DNA of 64,000 bases from Calditrichia bacterium (GCA_020635015.1 JACKAP010000002.1:248001-312000), one strand, 5' to 3'. Shown: positions 1-9,096, counted from the first letter of the stretch. Notes: generated by a model from the letters alone, not told the origin. Made by a program: numbers and translations.

Positions 1-72
1 ATCCAGGAAAACCGCACCGTGCTGGAGAATAAGGGGTTTCAGATCAAGGATTTCTTTGGCGGGCAACTGTAA
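1..72 (+). CDS. C-terminal end of a gene cut by the window edge
   Basis: The first 72 bases read through 23 codons (ending in DFFGGQL) to a TAA stop. The rest of the gene lies outside the window, so no family can be named from this stub. It is followed by a word-repeat hairpin and then by the convergent DUF2914 gene. Confidence 0.5.
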   Translation: MQENRTVLENKGFQIKDFFGGQL

Positions 73-90
73 GGGGATATTCATAACTTT

Positions 91-189
91 AGCCACAGAG
101 CCACAGAGTTCACAGAGAACTGATTCCTGAAAACAACTACCTACTGCTGATTATTAATGAGACTCTGTGTTCTCTGTGACTCTGTGGCT
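91..189. repeat. CCACAGAG-word intergenic hairpin, copy 1
   Basis: The left arm repeats CCACAGAG-like words (AGCCACAGAGCCACAGAG) and the right arm carries their complement (ACTCTGTGGCT), separated by an AT-rich loop. It lies between two convergent genes. Sister copies of the same word family are at 3331-3407, 6247-6317 and 33503-33586. Confidence 0.8.
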
Positions 190-198
190 GTTGAAAAA

Positions 199-1320
199 TC
201 ACCGTAGAATTGTCACCAGTTCATACGCCCGCGCCGGTACTTCCTTGACGGTAAAATGCAGGGTGCCGAGCAGCTGTTCACTTTCGGTCTCGATACGCAC
301 CCGCCATTCCCCGCTCTTGATAAAGCGCTTGAAGGTATAGCTGCGGTACCCCCCGCCCCGCCCGCCGGTGATGTGATAGACGATCCGGTCGGTGGTCACC
401 CAATCCTTCTGCGCCGGCTGATACTGCTGCCACCGGTGATAAAGGGTGGTCTGCAGCCGGGCCGGGGCAAAGACCGAAGCAAAGCAGAAGATCGAGTCGC
501 CGGCGACATAGTGAAATTCGTCGTCGGAATCCTTGAAGAACTCATACCATTCCGGCTTCTCGAATTTCAACTGGTATTGCGCTTCCACCCGGCGGACCTG
601 ATGGTAAATGCCTCCTTCGCGCAGTGACAGGGGTATCGGCGGGATCCAGTTGTTGAAATAAAACAGGTTCAGCACCAGGTAAATTCCCAGCACCAGTCCG
701 CAGACCCGCCAGAGCTCTTCAATGCTGTTGATGGCGGTAAAGCGGTAGAGCAGGTATAAAATTCCCCCGACCAGCAGCAGGCTAAGCCATCCCCCCAACA
801 GGAACATCCAGACATTCATGGTGCTGGTGATCACCGGCAGGAAGAAGATAAAAAAGGAGAAGCTGGCCAGGAAAAACAGCGTCATTTGAAAATAGAGGTT
901 GGTAAGGCGGTTCTTCAGAAACTCGTTGGCCACCAGCAGCAGCACCAGCAGTCCGAGAAACATCCAGTTTTTGGATAGGTCGGCGCTCTGAAAATAGAAC
1001 ACCACATAGGCGCTGAACAGCCCCCCCAGAAAGAACTGGATGGCCAGCGGATACCATTCGCGGTATTTCAGCCAGAAGGGCATTTTGATAATTTGCTTAT
1101 CGATCAGATTGGTGAGCACGATAAACCCACCCAGCAGCAGCAGGTAGGCCAGCAGGGTAAAATTGTCGAACAACTGGTCGATCCGGCTGAGGGTCAGGCT
1201 GTCCCAGCTAAACCCGGCGAAAAAGGAGGCGATCGGCAGGTATTTTTCGTAACGGCCGTACAGATTCATCGATTTCTGAAAATACGGGTTGCTGCTGTTG
1301 AGAATCTTTTTCATATTCAT
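199..1320 (-). CDS. DUF2914 domain membrane protein
   Basis: A 373-residue inner-membrane protein. The N-terminal half has about six to seven hydrophobic segments (for example ASFFAGFSW, LLALLLLLGG-like stretches and WMFLLGGWLSLLLVGGILYL). The soluble C-terminal part (about residues 255-370) matches the DUF2914 pattern: an HRW motif, a glycine-rich GGRGGGYRS turn, and a GEWRVRIET strand. The function of DUF2914 proteins is not established. The reading frame stays open upstream to 1431, but the ATG at 1320 (MNMKKIL) is preferred because it follows a GGGG purine run and removes an unlikely 37-residue leader. It is divergent from the T9SS cargo gene at 1573. Confidence 0.75.
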   Translation of the reverse strand: MNMKKILNSSNPYFQKSMNLYGRYEKYLPIASFFAGFSWDSLTLSRIDQLFDNFTLLAYLLLLGGFIVLTNLIDKQIIKMPFWLKYREWYPLAIQFFLGGLFSAYVVFYFQSADLSKNWMFLGLLVLLLVANEFLKNRLTNLYFQMTLFFLASFSFFIFFLPVITSTMNVWMFLLGGWLSLLLVGGILYLLYRFTAINSIEELWRVCGLVLGIYLVLNLFYFNNWIPPIPLSLREGGIYHQVRRVEAQYQLKFEKPEWYEFFKDSDDEFHYVAGDSIFCFASVFAPARLQTTLYHRWQQYQPAQKDWVTTDRIVYHITGGRGGGYRSYTFKRFIKSGEWRVRIETESEQLLGTLHFTVKEVPARAYELVTILR

Positions 1321-1444
1321 CCCCGTGCAGTAAAATAGAATTCCCGGCTGCGAGACATGATATCCGTCATTGATCGGTAAATTTATTAAAAATATTTTGG
1401 CAAGACAAAGAGTACGATTATATGGGTGCATTTTTTTTGCACTT

Positions 1445-1526
1445 ACAGATTTCTCACTACGCTTCGCTGCCTTCGAAATGACGTAGGCTCTGTCATTCCG
1501 AAGGCGTTAGCCGAGGAATCTATAAC
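1445..1526. repeat. GTCATTTCGAA / AGATTTCTCAC intergenic hairpin
   Basis: The segment contains AGATTTCTCACTACGCTTCG, then TCGAAATGAC, then GTCATTCCGAAGGCG and GAGGAATCTATAAC, so the halves are imperfect inverted copies. The same family recurs at 13160-13247 and 42451-42523. It lies between the divergent genes at 1320 and 1573. Confidence 0.7.
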
Positions 1527-1572
1527 TCTAATAGGCTTATTTACCATGGTAATACCAACAAGGATCTTAATC

Positions 1573-3303
1573 ATGAAAAAACGATTCGGGCTTCTCTTAA
1601 CGCTAACAATGTTATTTTCTCTAAGTGCCTCCACTTTCGCCCAGACCGGGCCGCAGATCCGGGTGATGCCGGATTCGCTGGGGTACAACCTGCCGCGTTA
1701 TCTGTGGACCAGCCAGACTTTTTATGTTCACAATGACGGCGATGCGCCCCTGAACATCTCGATCACCGACGCGCCGCTCGCCTCAGCGGCGAACCGCCCG
1801 GGGAAGCCGGCAAATCTCCCCCCGGCGGAAGCCTGGCTTGGCAAATTGAAGCAGCGCCTACGCCAGCTTCCGCTTTCCGCTCCGGCCGCAATAACCGAGA
1901 GGCCACCTTTCCAGCACTTGCCGGCCGAGGCGATCGCCATCAGTGACTCCGTCGGCGATGTGCCCAATCCCGGTCTCGATGTGGTGTCGGTCGATATGGC
2001 GGAGACATTTTTTAATACCTTTTACACCTTCAGCGTCGAGTTTGCCGCGACTCCGGACAGCGGGGCGCTGGCGATCCTCTCGATCGATCTAGACCAGAAC
2101 TTCGCCAGCGGAGCTTTTCCGTCCCCCCTGGGGTTCGGGCCGGGGGTATTTGATGTCGGGTCGGAGTATGACATCGTCTTCGATATTGGAAATTTTCTGG
2201 GCGATTCCCTGGGAATTCCGCCTTCGGCGATCGTGCTGGACGGCGGCGATACCAGCTTTGCGATCGTGGGGCTGCCGGTCCCGCTGACTTTCAACGGAAA
2301 CACCGTGGAAGCCAATCTTCCGAAAGTCTTTTTCCCTACCCTGATCGACGACAACCTCAACGCTGCGATGGTCTGCCTCACCATCAGCGGCCTCGACCTG
2401 CCGGATTTTGCTCCGAACTACGGCCACGGCCTGCTGGGTCAGGAGAACGGGCTGAGTTGGCTGGCCCAATCCGATACCAGCGGCGCCGCCGCCACCCCGC
2501 TGCAAGCCACCATCGCGCCGGGCGATTCCTTTCCGGTTGAAGCCACGGTGGTGACGGTCAATCCCGACGGCAGTTACCCGGCGGAGATCCGCATCGCCAA
2601 TAACAGCAGCAATGCGCCGGAGCTGATCCTTCCAGTCACCCTGACCATCGGCGGGATCGCTTCGCCGGCATTAACGCTAGATCCGGCCTTCATCGCCGAC
2701 ACCCTGACGGCCGGTCAATCTCCCGTCACCTACCCCCTCACCATCACCAACAGCGGCAACGGCTCCCTGGTCTACCTGGTGAGCGATTCCACCCTCACCG
2801 GCAGCGGTTGGCTGAATGTGGGAGGCATTCCCCTGGGCAACCTTGGCGGAGGTGAATCGGCGGTGGTCGATGTCGAAGTGGATCCCGCCGGGTTGGCTGC
2901 AGGGCAGAGCTACAGCGGGATGGTCCTCATCGCGTCCAACGCCGTCAATGGCGCCCAGCAGGTGGTGCCGGTGACGATCTTCATTCAAGCTTCCAGCGGC
3001 ATCGAAGACGGCGACGCCATCCCCCGGCGACTGGCACTGCACGGAAATTATCCCAATCCCTTCAATCCGGCCACGGAGATTGCCTTCGACCTTCCCGCCT
3101 CCGGCCGGGTAGATTTAGCTGTTTACAACATCCTGGGCCAGCAGGTGCGCACCCTGGTGGATGCGCCGTTAGCGCCGGGCGAATACCGGGTTGAATGGGA
3201 CGGGCGTAATGAGGCTGGGATGGAGGCCAGCAGCGGGGTCTACCTCTACCGTCTGCACTTCAACCGCCAGGTATTGACCCGGAAGATGACATTGATCCGG
3301 TAA
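1573..3303 (+). CDS. Secreted protein with type IX secretion sorting domain (1)
   Basis: A 576-residue exported protein. It starts with a signal peptide (MKKRFGLLLTLTMLFSLSAS, cleavage near TFAQ). The long beta-rich middle includes a stretch resembling Ig-like/BACON repeats (about residues 350-480). The last 85 residues form a T9SS type A sorting domain: the GNYPNPFNPATEIAFDLP motif, VYNILGQQVRTL, SSGVYLYRL and a basic RKMTLIR end. That domain directs export through the type IX system and cell-surface attachment. No enzymatic domain is visible, so it is probably a surface or matrix component. The start is the ATG just before the signal peptide; the upstream open frame is repeat DNA. Confidence 0.85.
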   Translation: MKKRFGLLLTLTMLFSLSASTFAQTGPQIRVMPDSLGYNLPRYLWTSQTFYVHNDGDAPLNISITDAPLASAANRPGKPANLPPAEAWLGKLKQRLRQLPLSAPAAITERPPFQHLPAEAIAISDSVGDVPNPGLDVVSVDMAETFFNTFYTFSVEFAATPDSGALAILSIDLDQNFASGAFPSPLGFGPGVFDVGSEYDIVFDIGNFLGDSLGIPPSAIVLDGGDTSFAIVGLPVPLTFNGNTVEANLPKVFFPTLIDDNLNAAMVCLTISGLDLPDFAPNYGHGLLGQENGLSWLAQSDTSGAAATPLQATIAPGDSFPVEATVVTVNPDGSYPAEIRIANNSSNAPELILPVTLTIGGIASPALTLDPAFIADTLTAGQSPVTYPLTITNSGNGSLVYLVSDSTLTGSGWLNVGGIPLGNLGGGESAVVDVEVDPAGLAAGQSYSGMVLIASNAVNGAQQVVPVTIFIQASSGIEDGDAIPRRLALHGNYPNPFNPATEIAFDLPASGRVDLAVYNILGQQVRTLVDAPLAPGEYRVEWDGRNEAGMEASSGVYLYRLHFNRQVLTRKMTLIR

Positions 3304-3330
3304 TGATTAACAATTAACTTGTTAACTGAC

Positions 3331-3407
3331 GCCACAGAGACACAGAGATCACTGAGATTTTTAAAATAAAAAAAAATCAACCTCTGTGTGCTCTGTGCCT
3401 CTGTGGC
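3331..3407. repeat. CCACAGAG-word intergenic hairpin, copy 2
   Basis: GCCACAGAGACACAGAG on the left pairs with CTCTGTGCCTCTGTGGC on the right around an A-rich loop. It lies between two same-direction genes, so it is not simply a convergent terminator. Confidence 0.8.
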
Positions 3408-3437
3408 TATTATACCAAACCCAACCGGGAGGAATAT

Positions 3438-4079
3438 ATGAAGATCGGAATTCTGGGTTCAGGGATCGTCGGCAAAACACTGGCCGGTGGATTTCTCAAG
3501 CACGGATATGAGGTGATGGCCGGCTCACGCCAGCCGGAAAAGCTGCAGGATTGGAAAGCAGAAATCGGCCCCAAACTGCAAACCGGCAATTATTCGGAAA
3601 CGGCGGCATTTGGTGATATCATTGTTCTGGCCGTTAAAGGAACCGTCGCCAGGGATGTTCTCAAACTGGCCGGCATCGATTACTTGTCCGGGAAAACGGT
3701 GCTGGATGCAACCAATCCTATCGCTGATGCTGCGCCGGTAAACGGCGTGCTGCAATTTTTTCCCAGCCTGGATCAATCATTAATGGAGCAGCTCCAGCAA
3801 CTGGCGCCCAAAGCGAATTTCGTCAAAGCCTTCAACAGCGTCGGCGCCCATGTGATGGTCAATCCCAAATTTGAAACCCGCCCCACTATGTTCATCTGCG
3901 GGAATAACGAAGCGGCAAAGGAAATCACGAAAAAGATATTGGACCAGTTCGGCTGGGAGGTGGAAGATATGGGCGGCACTGAGGCGGCCCGCGCCATTGA
4001 GCCGTTATGCATACTCTGGTGCATTCCCGGTTTTCGGGAAAATCGCTGGACGCATGCTTTTAAGCTGCTAAACAAATAA
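3438..4079 (+). CDS. NAD(P)-binding oxidoreductase, F420-reductase-like
   Basis: A 213-residue Rossmann-fold protein of the NADP oxidoreductase coenzyme-F420-dependent family (PF03807-like). The N-terminal MKIGILGSGIVGKTLA is the GxGxxG nucleotide-binding loop. GSRQPEKL fits an NADP-type second strand, and DATNPI and VKAFNSVGA are conserved family segments. It is cytoplasmic with no membrane segment. The family reduces various quinones or cofactors with NADPH; the partner cannot be read from sequence. GGAGG at 3427-3431 precedes the ATG. It appears monocistronic, flanked by repeat hairpins. Confidence 0.8.
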   Translation: MKIGILGSGIVGKTLAGGFLKHGYEVMAGSRQPEKLQDWKAEIGPKLQTGNYSETAAFGDIIVLAVKGTVARDVLKLAGIDYLSGKTVLDATNPIADAAPVNGVLQFFPSLDQSLMEQLQQLAPKANFVKAFNSVGAHVMVNPKFETRPTMFICGNNEAAKEITKKILDQFGWEVEDMGGTEAARAIEPLCILWCIPGFRENRWTHAFKLLNK

Positions 4080-4091
4080 ATCTTCGTATAA

Positions 4092-4251
4092 TAGAACGCG
4101 GATGAAGCGGATCCTCGCGGATTTTTTTATGGCGCTTCGCCTGGGGTTTTCAAAGATTTACCGCAAGGTAGCAAAGTGCACAGCGTTTTCTTAAGCTTTT
4201 GTCTTTTAACATAATCAGTCATCCGCGTAAATCCGCGTCATCCGCGTTCTA
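4092..4251. repeat. GCGGAT / ATCCGC word hairpin
   Basis: TAGAACGCGGATGAAGCGGAT on the left is mirrored by ATCCGCGTAAATCCGCGTC and CCGCGTTCTA on the right, around about 100 bases. A further half-copy (ATCTGCGG, AAATCTGCGTGC) follows at 4295-4335. It sits between convergent genes. Confidence 0.75.
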
Positions 4252-4349
4252 TTAAAATATTTGTCGTGTACTCAAGCGATAATCAATCATATCTACGAAA
4301 ATCTGCGGTAAATCTGTGAAATCTGCGTGCAATTATCCCGGCAGGAGGC

Positions 4350-5675
4350 TCACTTCCCACCCAGCATCACCTCAGGCAGCCAGGTGGCGGTTTCCGGGAA
4401 GAGGATCACCAGCAGCAGGGCGATCAACTGGATGACGATGAAGGGCACGATCCCGCGGTAGATGTGGCGGGTGGTCACCTGCGGAGGCGCCACGCCCTTG
4501 AGATAGAACAGCGCGAAACCGAAAGGCGGGGTGAGGAAAGACGTCTGCAGGTTCATGGCGAAGAGAATGCCCAGCCAGAGCAGATCGATCCCCATCTGCT
4601 GAAAGATCGGCACCACCACCGGCACGATAATGAAGGTGATCTCGATAAAATCGATAAAAAAGCCCGCCACAAAGATCACCACCATAACCACCGCCAGGAA
4701 AATTTCCGGAGGGAGTTGGGCGTCGAGAATCATCCTGGTTAGATAAACATCCCCCTCCAGTCCCCGGAATACCAGCCCGAAGGCGGTAGCCCCTACCAGG
4801 ATGATGAAGACCATTACCGTCAGATAGGTCGTCTCCTGCATCACTGCGGTCAGGGTATCCAGCTTCAGCCGACCGCGGAAAAGGGTCAGCAGGCTGGCAC
4901 CCAGCGCCCCCACCGCCGCCGCTTCCGTGGGCGAGGCAATTCCGGCGAAAATCGATCCCAGCACCGCGGTAATCAGAAAGAAGGGCAGCAGAAACGCCTG
5001 CACCACTTTCCGCACCATCGCCATGCCGGTAAAGCGGGCCAGTTCCGCCGCCGGCATCGCCGGAGCCGCCTGCGGCTGGAAGATGCTGACAATCAGTATC
5101 CACCCCATATAGAGCCCCACCAGCAGCAAGCCCGGGATCACTGCCCCCATGAACATATCCCCGACCGACACGTTCATCACGCTGCCCAGTAGCACCAGCA
5201 CGATGCTGGGGGGAATGATCTGCCCCAGGGTGCCGGATGCGGCGATCGTGCCGCCGGCCAGCGGAGCGCTGTAGCCGCGCTTAAGCATGGTGGGCAGGCT
5301 GAGCAGCCCCATCGTCACCACCGTGGCGCCGACGATCCCGGTGGAAGCGGCCAGCAGCGCCCCCACCACCACCACGGAGAAGGCCAGCCCCCCGCGCATC
5401 CGCCCGAAAAGCAGGGCCATGGTCTCCAGCAATTCCTCCGCCAGACCGGATTTTTCCAGCATCACCCCCATATAGACGAATAGGGGCACGGCGATCAGCA
5501 CATAATTGTCCATGATCCCCCACACCCGCAGGGGCAGGAGATGAAAAAAATTAAACCCGAAGGTCAGCAGACCAAAAACCACTGCCGCACCGCCCAGGGT
5601 GAAAGCCACCGGGAAGCCGAGCAGCAGCAATAGAAAAATCAGCGCAAAAAAGAGCAGCGGGAGCGCATCTGTCAT
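4350..5675 (-). CDS. dctM: TRAP transporter large permease subunit (DctM family)
   Basis: A 441-residue, very hydrophobic protein with about 12-13 membrane segments, the usual size for DctM. Family stretches are visible: FPVAFTLGGAAVVFGLL near the N-terminus, VPLFVYMGVMLEKSG, GTLGQIIPPSIVLVLLG, and TSFLTPPFGFALFYL near the end. It forms the ion-coupled translocation channel for a solute delivered by a periplasmic binding protein, often a carboxylate. Its ATG overlaps the stop of the small subunit by four bases (ATGA), so the two are translationally coupled. No binding protein (DctP) gene is in the window, so the substrate is unknown. Confidence 0.92.
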   Translation of the reverse strand: MTDALPLLFFALIFLLLLLGFPVAFTLGGAAVVFGLLTFGFNFFHLLPLRVWGIMDNYVLIAVPLFVYMGVMLEKSGLAEELLETMALLFGRMRGGLAFSVVVVGALLAASTGIVGATVVTMGLLSLPTMLKRGYSAPLAGGTIAASGTLGQIIPPSIVLVLLGSVMNVSVGDMFMGAVIPGLLLVGLYMGWILIVSIFQPQAAPAMPAAELARFTGMAMVRKVVQAFLLPFFLITAVLGSIFAGIASPTEAAAVGALGASLLTLFRGRLKLDTLTAVMQETTYLTVMVFIILVGATAFGLVFRGLEGDVYLTRMILDAQLPPEIFLAVVMVVIFVAGFFIDFIEITFIIVPVVVPIFQQMGIDLLWLGILFAMNLQTSFLTPPFGFALFYLKGVAPPQVTTRHIYRGIVPFIVIQLIALLLVILFPETATWLPEVMLGGK

Positions 5676-6205
5676 CGGGACATGCCCTCCCCGGCCGCGG
5701 GCGGATGGAGAATGGTTTTTAGAGAGCGAAAGGCCAGGGCGATCCCCTGCAACAGCAGCAGGAAGAAACCGGCCGGGATCGCGGCCTTCAGCAGGTAGCG
5801 GGCCGGCAATCCCCCGGGGTTGGGAGAGGTCTCGCCCAGGCGGAAGGAATTGAGCACAAACTGCTCGGATGCCGCAATCATCACCACGGCAAAGGGAATC
5901 AGGAAGACCAGGGTGCCGAGCAGATTAACCCAGGCCTGGCGCCGCGGAGAGAAATTGGTATAGAACACATCCACCCGCACATGGCGGTCATCTTTCAGGG
6001 TATAAGCTGCCGCCAGCAGAAAAATCAGCGCGAATAGATGCCATTCCAACTCCTGCACCGCCACGCTGCTGCGCTTCAGCAGGTAGCGGGTGAATACATC
6101 GTAACTGACCACCAGCACCAGCAGGGTGGTCAACCACGCAATCCCCCGGCCGATCTTTTCATTCAGCCAATCGACAAAGCGGATATAGCGATCAAGAAAT
6201 TTCAA
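5672..6205 (-). CDS. dctQ: TRAP transporter small permease subunit (DctQ family)
   Basis: A 177-residue four-helix membrane protein typical of DctQ: WLTTLLVLVVSYDVFTRYLL, ELEWHLFALIFLLAAAYTL and DDRHVRVDVFY are hallmark segments. It pairs with the large permease encoded immediately downstream. The start is read as TTG at 6205 (MKFLDRYIRF) because GAGGGG lies five bases upstream; an upstream in-frame TTG at 6235 has no such site. A CCACAGAG-word hairpin separates it from the redoxin genes upstream. Confidence 0.88.
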   Translation of the reverse strand: MKFLDRYIRFVDWLNEKIGRGIAWLTTLLVLVVSYDVFTRYLLKRSSVAVQELEWHLFALIFLLAAAYTLKDDRHVRVDVFYTNFSPRRQAWVNLLGTLVFLIPFAVVMIAASEQFVLNSFRLGETSPNPGGLPARYLLKAAIPAGFFLLLLQGIALAFRSLKTILHPPAAGEGMSR

Positions 6206-6246
6206 CGCGTCCCCTCGGGTTAGGCAGAATAGCAACCGAATACTTT

Positions 6247-6317
6247 AGCCACAGAGTCACAGAGAACACAGAGTCTTTTCAGTTATCCGTTCTCTGTGAA
6301 CTCTGTGCCTCTGTGGC
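6247..6317. repeat. CCACAGAG-word intergenic hairpin, copy 3
   Basis: AGCCACAGAGTCACAGAG on the left is mirrored by CTCTGTGAACTCTGTGCCTC and TGTGGC on the right. It lies between two minus-strand transcription units. Confidence 0.8.
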
Positions 6318-6377
6318 AATTAACTTTTCAAGTTATAGAAGTTGGGGGAAAAAACGAAAAACAAAATCGGAAAGGCG

Positions 6378-6890
6378 CTAGCGCAGGGCCTCAATCTTCT
6401 CGCGGAAGGTTTCATAATCGGACATCCCCAGCAGGAAGGTTTTCTGCTCCCCATCGCTGCCATAGATGATGGTGGCCGGCAGGGCGCCGCTCCACTCGGG
6501 ATTGACCTGGTTGATGAAAGCCTCATCGCTGGAAAAATTGCGCACATAGTTCTTAAAACCGGCTTTCTGGCGTTTTAAAAAGGGAACGATCTTACTCTCG
6601 ATCTCGTCGGGAAAATCGGCGCTGATCCCAACGATCTCCACATTGCTGCCCTGATATTCATTGGCCAGGCGTACCAGATCCGGAAACTCCTGCACGCAGG
6701 GCACACACCAGGTGGCCCAGACATTCACCAACAGGATCTTTCCGCTGCGTTCCTGCACCAGTTTCTCAAACCCGCCTTCGTCGATGGTCTCCACCGCAAT
6801 CTCCGGCCGGGAAGGGTTTTCCCCTCCGCAGCCGGTTAATGCCGGAAAAATCATCAGGCTAAGGGCAATCGCTACCAGCAACCGGCTCAT
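6378..6890 (-). CDS. TlpA-like thioredoxin-fold lipoprotein
   Basis: A 170-residue exported thiol-disulfide protein. The N-terminus is a lipoprotein signal with lipobox LTGC, so it is probably anchored to the periplasmic face of a membrane. The redox motif is WCVPC within VNVWATWCVPCVQEFPD, as in TlpA/ResA reductases, and a cis-Pro region (GALPATIIYG) follows. The ATG at 6890 overlaps the stop of the preceding redoxin gene as ATGA, which supports this start over an upstream methionine. Likely roles are keeping periplasmic cysteines reduced or cytochrome c maturation; the partner is unknown. Confidence 0.85.
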   Translation of the reverse strand: MSRLLVAIALSLMIFPALTGCGGENPSRPEIAVETIDEGGFEKLVQERSGKILLVNVWATWCVPCVQEFPDLVRLANEYQGSNVEIVGISADFPDEIESKIVPFLKRQKAGFKNYVRNFSSDEAFINQVNPEWSGALPATIIYGSDGEQKTFLLGMSDYETFREKIEALR

Positions 6891-7468
6891 TTCCGGTTCC
6901 TCTTGATGCTGCATCCAAAGGCTTTGGTGCTCTTTTCGCTCACCGGCTTGCCGGCCAGCAATTCGTCCAGGGCATTGCGCAGGCTGTTTTGCTTCACCTG
7001 GTTGGGGCGCTGAGAGTCGTCAATGTTCCCGTGATACTGCAACGTCAGATTGCCGTCCAGCAGATATACTTCCGGGGTGACGGTTGCGTCATATTGATCG
7101 GCAACCACATTGTTCTCATCTTTCAGGATGGGAAATTTCAGACCGTTGGATTTGGCATGTTGGGCGATCTCCGCCGGGGTTTCTTTTTTATTGGAGTTGA
7201 TCCCGAGAAAGACCACATTTTTACCGCTATAATCGTTGTACAAAGCGGCCATCCGCTCATTGTATGCATTCGACACCGGGCAAACTGTGGAGACGTAGAT
7301 CAGCACGATTGCGGGTTTGCCAGTGTAGTCGGAGAGTTTATGCGATTTGCCTGCGGCATCCGCAAGGGTAAAATCCGCCACTTTATCGCCCGGCTGAAAT
7401 CCCTGGGCGAAGGATACGCCCAACAACAGGCTCATCCATATCGTCAGAACTATTTTCCAGTATTTCAT
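6887..7468 (-). CDS. Exported redoxin (AhpC/TSA-like thioredoxin fold)
   Basis: A 193-residue protein with a signal peptide (MKYWKIVLTIWMSLLLGVSFAQ). It has a redoxin domain: FTLADAAGKSHKLSDY, then VSTVCPVSNAYNERM, where one cysteine is followed by PVS instead of the CxxC pair, and TPEVYLLD around the cis-proline. It ends in FGCSIKR, a conserved tail seen in this redoxin subfamily with a second cysteine. It is coupled to the TlpA-like gene by a four-base overlap, suggesting a reductant/oxidant pair in the periplasm. AGGAAGG lies just upstream of the ATG. Confidence 0.82.
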   Translation of the reverse strand: MKYWKIVLTIWMSLLLGVSFAQGFQPGDKVADFTLADAAGKSHKLSDYTGKPAIVLIYVSTVCPVSNAYNERMAALYNDYSGKNVVFLGINSNKKETPAEIAQHAKSNGLKFPILKDENNVVADQYDATVTPEVYLLDGNLTLQYHGNIDDSQRPNQVKQNSLRNALDELLAGKPVSEKSTKAFGCSIKRNRK

Positions 7469-7788
7469 AAATGATTCCTTCCTGCTTGATTGACTGCTCG
7501 AATTAGACGGCCGCAGCATCAGATGTTTCCTGATGATCCGCCGCCAGTAAAACTCGCCCATTTATACTGTCTCAAGGGATATGGGTTTCATTTTCGGGGA
7601 AATGTAGCGATTATGCGTGCGGTTCACAATGTTTATTACGTTTTTTAACTTTCACGAAAAGATGTTAGATATTGGATGTTGGATATTGGATGTTAGATAT
7701 TGGATGTTGATTTAAGAAATACATTACCCAGCATATCCAACATCCAACATCCAATATCAACAGATAAACGACATGTTGAACAAGGAAC
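7469..7788. repeat. Gap holding a GGATGTT / CCAACAT word hairpin (arms 7661-7760)
   Basis: The half nearest the redoxin gene is upstream DNA with no visible gene. From 7661 tandem words GATGTTAGATATTG and GGATGTTGGATATTGG run for about 50 bases and are mirrored by ATCCAACATCCAACATCC after an AT-rich loop. The same word family occurs at 22660-22912 and 24288-24480. Confidence 0.75.
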
Positions 7789-9096
7789 TCATTCCAGCCG
7801 TTCCCCGGTAATCAGCCGGGCGCCGCGCTTGCGGGTGATGTAGTTCATCGCCCACTGGAACAGCACCAGCACCCGGTTGTCATATTCGATCAGGTAGGCG
7901 ATGTGCACAAACACCCACACCAGCCAGGCCGGCCAGCCGGAGAAGCGGGCGTAGCCGAGGTCAGCGACCGCGGCATTGCGGCCGATCACTGCCAGATTGC
8001 CCTTGTTGACATAGCGGAACGGCGGCAGGGTCCTGCCGCGCAGGCGCTGCCGGATCATCCGGGCGGCATAACGTCCCTGCTGCATCGCCACCGGGGCCAC
8101 GCCAGGGAGTGCCGCGCCGTCCGCCCCGGCGCACCGGGCCAGATCCCCGATCACAAAAATCTCCGGATGCCCTTCCGGGTTCAGGTGGGAATCGACCGTC
8201 ACCCGCCCGATATTATCCAGCGCCACGCCGGCGGTTTCCGCAAGCTGCGCGCCCAGCGGGGCGGCCTGCACGCCTGCTCCCCAGAGAACGGTACGACTGG
8301 CAAGGGCGGTGCTTTCCCCATTTGCCTGAAGGGTTACCCGGTCATCCCGGATATCGACCACCAGCGTACCGCTACGCACCTCCACCCCGAGCTTTTCCAG
8401 CGAGCGCCGCGCCTTCTGAGAAAGGGTCTCCGGGTAGGCAGAGAGGATACGCGGACTGCCTTCCAGGAGGATGATCTTCGCCGAGCGGGGATCAATCCGG
8501 CGGAAATCATCTTTCAGTGTGGCATAAGCCAATTCCGCCAGCGCCCCGGCCAGCTCCACTCCAGTCGGACCGCCGCCGATCACCAAGAAGGTCAGCCAAG
8601 CAGCCTGAAGATCGGGATCCGGCTCCCGCTCGGCCGACTCAAAGGCCTGAAAAATACGCCTGCGCATCTCCAGAGCGTCTTCGATGGTTTTTAAGCCCGG
8701 CGCGCGCCGTTCCCAGCCGGGATTCCCGAAATAATGATGCCGGGTGCCAGCAGCCAGGATCAGGGTATCGTACCCACAGCGACTGCCATCCTCCAGCAGC
8801 ACATTTTTCCCCGCCGCGTCGATCTCAGATACCACGCCTTTGATCACCCGGATATTACGGTATCGCTTCAGCACCGCCCGCAGCGGCGAAGAAATATCGC
8901 CCGGCGACAGCCCGCCGGTGGCTACCTGGTACAGCAGGGGCTGGAAGAGGTGAAAATTGCGCCGGTCGATCAACAGCACCTCCGCTCCGCTGTTGCCCAG
9001 ATGTTTGGCGGCATACAAACCTCCGAAGCCGCCTCCCACGATCACTACCCGGTGACGGGCGGAGGCTGATTGCGCTGATTTATGATGGTGGGTCAT
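7789..9096 (-). CDS. ndh: Type II NADH:quinone dehydrogenase (NDH-2)
   Basis: A 435-residue FAD/NAD(P)-dependent oxidoreductase that passes electrons from NADH to quinone without pumping protons. The FAD loop is VVIVGGGFGGLYAAKHL, followed by the NDH-2 signature HLFQPLLYQVATG. The NADH loop is FLVIGGGPTGVELAGALAE. The second FAD motif is IFVIGDLA, followed by a quinone-site-like VAPVAMQQGRYAA. A hydrophobic C-terminal segment (FSGWPAWLVWVFVHIAYLI) fits peripheral membrane attachment. AGGAAG lies before the ATG. It is divergent from the S9 peptidase gene. Confidence 0.93.
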   Translation of the reverse strand: MTHHHKSAQSASARHRVVIVGGGFGGLYAAKHLGNSGAEVLLIDRRNFHLFQPLLYQVATGGLSPGDISSPLRAVLKRYRNIRVIKGVVSEIDAAGKNVLLEDGSRCGYDTLILAAGTRHHYFGNPGWERRAPGLKTIEDALEMRRRIFQAFESAEREPDPDLQAAWLTFLVIGGGPTGVELAGALAELAYATLKDDFRRIDPRSAKIILLEGSPRILSAYPETLSQKARRSLEKLGVEVRSGTLVVDIRDDRVTLQANGESTALASRTVLWGAGVQAAPLGAQLAETAGVALDNIGRVTVDSHLNPEGHPEIFVIGDLARCAGADGAALPGVAPVAMQQGRYAARMIRQRLRGRTLPPFRYVNKGNLAVIGRNAAVADLGYARFSGWPAWLVWVFVHIAYLIEYDNRVLVLFQWAMNYITRKRGARLITGERLE

